DNA from: Bacteroidota bacterium
GTDB lineage: Bacteria; Bacteroidota; Bacteroidia; Flavobacteriales; Flavobacteriaceae
Reading direction: 5' to 3'
DNA length: 5,826 nucleotides
NCBI GenBank assembly: GCA_022560715.1
Contig: JADFSQ010000146.1
Coordinates: 1 to 5,826, forward strand
In this document: positions 5,668-5,826 of the stretch, piece by piece
How the letters are laid out: the number at the start of each line of letters is the position of its first letter
Numbering within the stretch: the stretch's first letter is position 1
The notes under the pieces: model-generated
What the model saw: the letters and a program-made list of their open reading frames with translations, nothing else
Database searches by the model: none
Told to the model about the DNA's origin: nothing
Made by a program: the position numbers and the translations under genes

Positions 5668-5826
5668 TGGAAACTGTAAAAACTCATTATCGTACGTGTA
5701 ATCTTTGTGAAGCCATGTGTGGTTTAGAAATTACCTATCAAGACAAAACCATAATTTCTATAAAAGGCGATAAAAAAGACGATTTTAGCAGAGGTCATAT
5801 TTGTCCGAAAGCTGTGGCACTACAAG
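5667..5826 (+). CDS. Molybdopterin oxidoreductase, N-terminal part (runs off right edge)
   Basis: Fifty-three codons are present from the ATG at 5667. The protein starts METVKTHYRTCNLCEAMCGL and contains C11-x2-C14-x3-C18-x27-C46, the four-cysteine [4Fe-4S] site at the N terminus of the DMSO reductase superfamily (Molybdop_Fe4S4 domain). The phrase GHICPKAVALQ after the spacing is characteristic of these enzymes. There is no twin-arginine signal, so a cytoplasmic enzyme is likely. The start is fixed by the TAATG overlap with the upstream gene and by the position of the first cysteine. The substrate (formate, nitrate or another) cannot be decided because the molybdenum-binding part is outside the window. 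Confidence 0.92.
   Translation, partial: METVKTHYRTCNLCEAMCGLEITYQDKTIISIKGDKKDDFSRGHICPKAVALQ

Noticed and set aside
1..5826. Mobile element, CRISPR array, tRNA or toxin-antitoxin system
   Set aside because: No direct-repeat array, terminal inverted repeats, transposase motifs, tRNA-like folds or paired small genes were seen. The non-coding gaps are all under 200 bp.

Overview
The window looks like part of a chromosome from a member of the Flavobacteriaceae (Bacteroidota). The DNA is AT-rich. The gliding-motility pair gldB-gldC lies beside nadE and a primase gene. Upstream regions lack clear Shine-Dalgarno sequences and instead carry matches or near matches to the Bacteroidota promoter box TAnnTTTG. 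The gene content is mostly housekeeping. There is no sign of an insertion sequence, phage, CRISPR array, tRNA or rRNA.

Layout from left to right. Positions 1-135 hold the last 44 codons of an unidentified plus-strand gene. It converges on gldC (199-534, minus), which is joined to gldB (534-1493, minus) by a TAATG stop/start overlap. An 86-bp spacer separates gldB from the divergent nadE (1580-2368, plus), which encodes ammonia-dependent NAD synthetase. A NarL/LuxR-type response regulator follows (2489-3118, plus). It faces dnaG (3120-5078, minus) tail to tail with a single base between the two stop codons. A 199-bp divergent spacer then leads to a DUF1330-like gene (5278-5667, plus). That gene overlaps, again through TAATG, the start of a molybdopterin oxidoreductase gene that runs off the right edge (5667-5826).

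Three apparent functional units are present: GldB/GldC (cell-envelope gliding machinery), NadE plus the regulator plus DnaG (core metabolism, regulation and replication), and a DUF1330/molybdoenzyme operon. No complete new system is visible. The most notable points are two conserved-fold proteins that lack their signature residues. The primase has lost all four ligands of its N-terminal zinc site while keeping the spacing. The response regulator has Glu in place of the phospho-accepting Asp and Phe in place of one metal-binding acidic residue, so it is probably not controlled by ordinary phosphorylation. The primase also starts with TTG, and the sequence leaves no upstream alternative. The gldB/nadE spacer carries a small palindrome whose two arms form the ends of opposing candidate -7 boxes.
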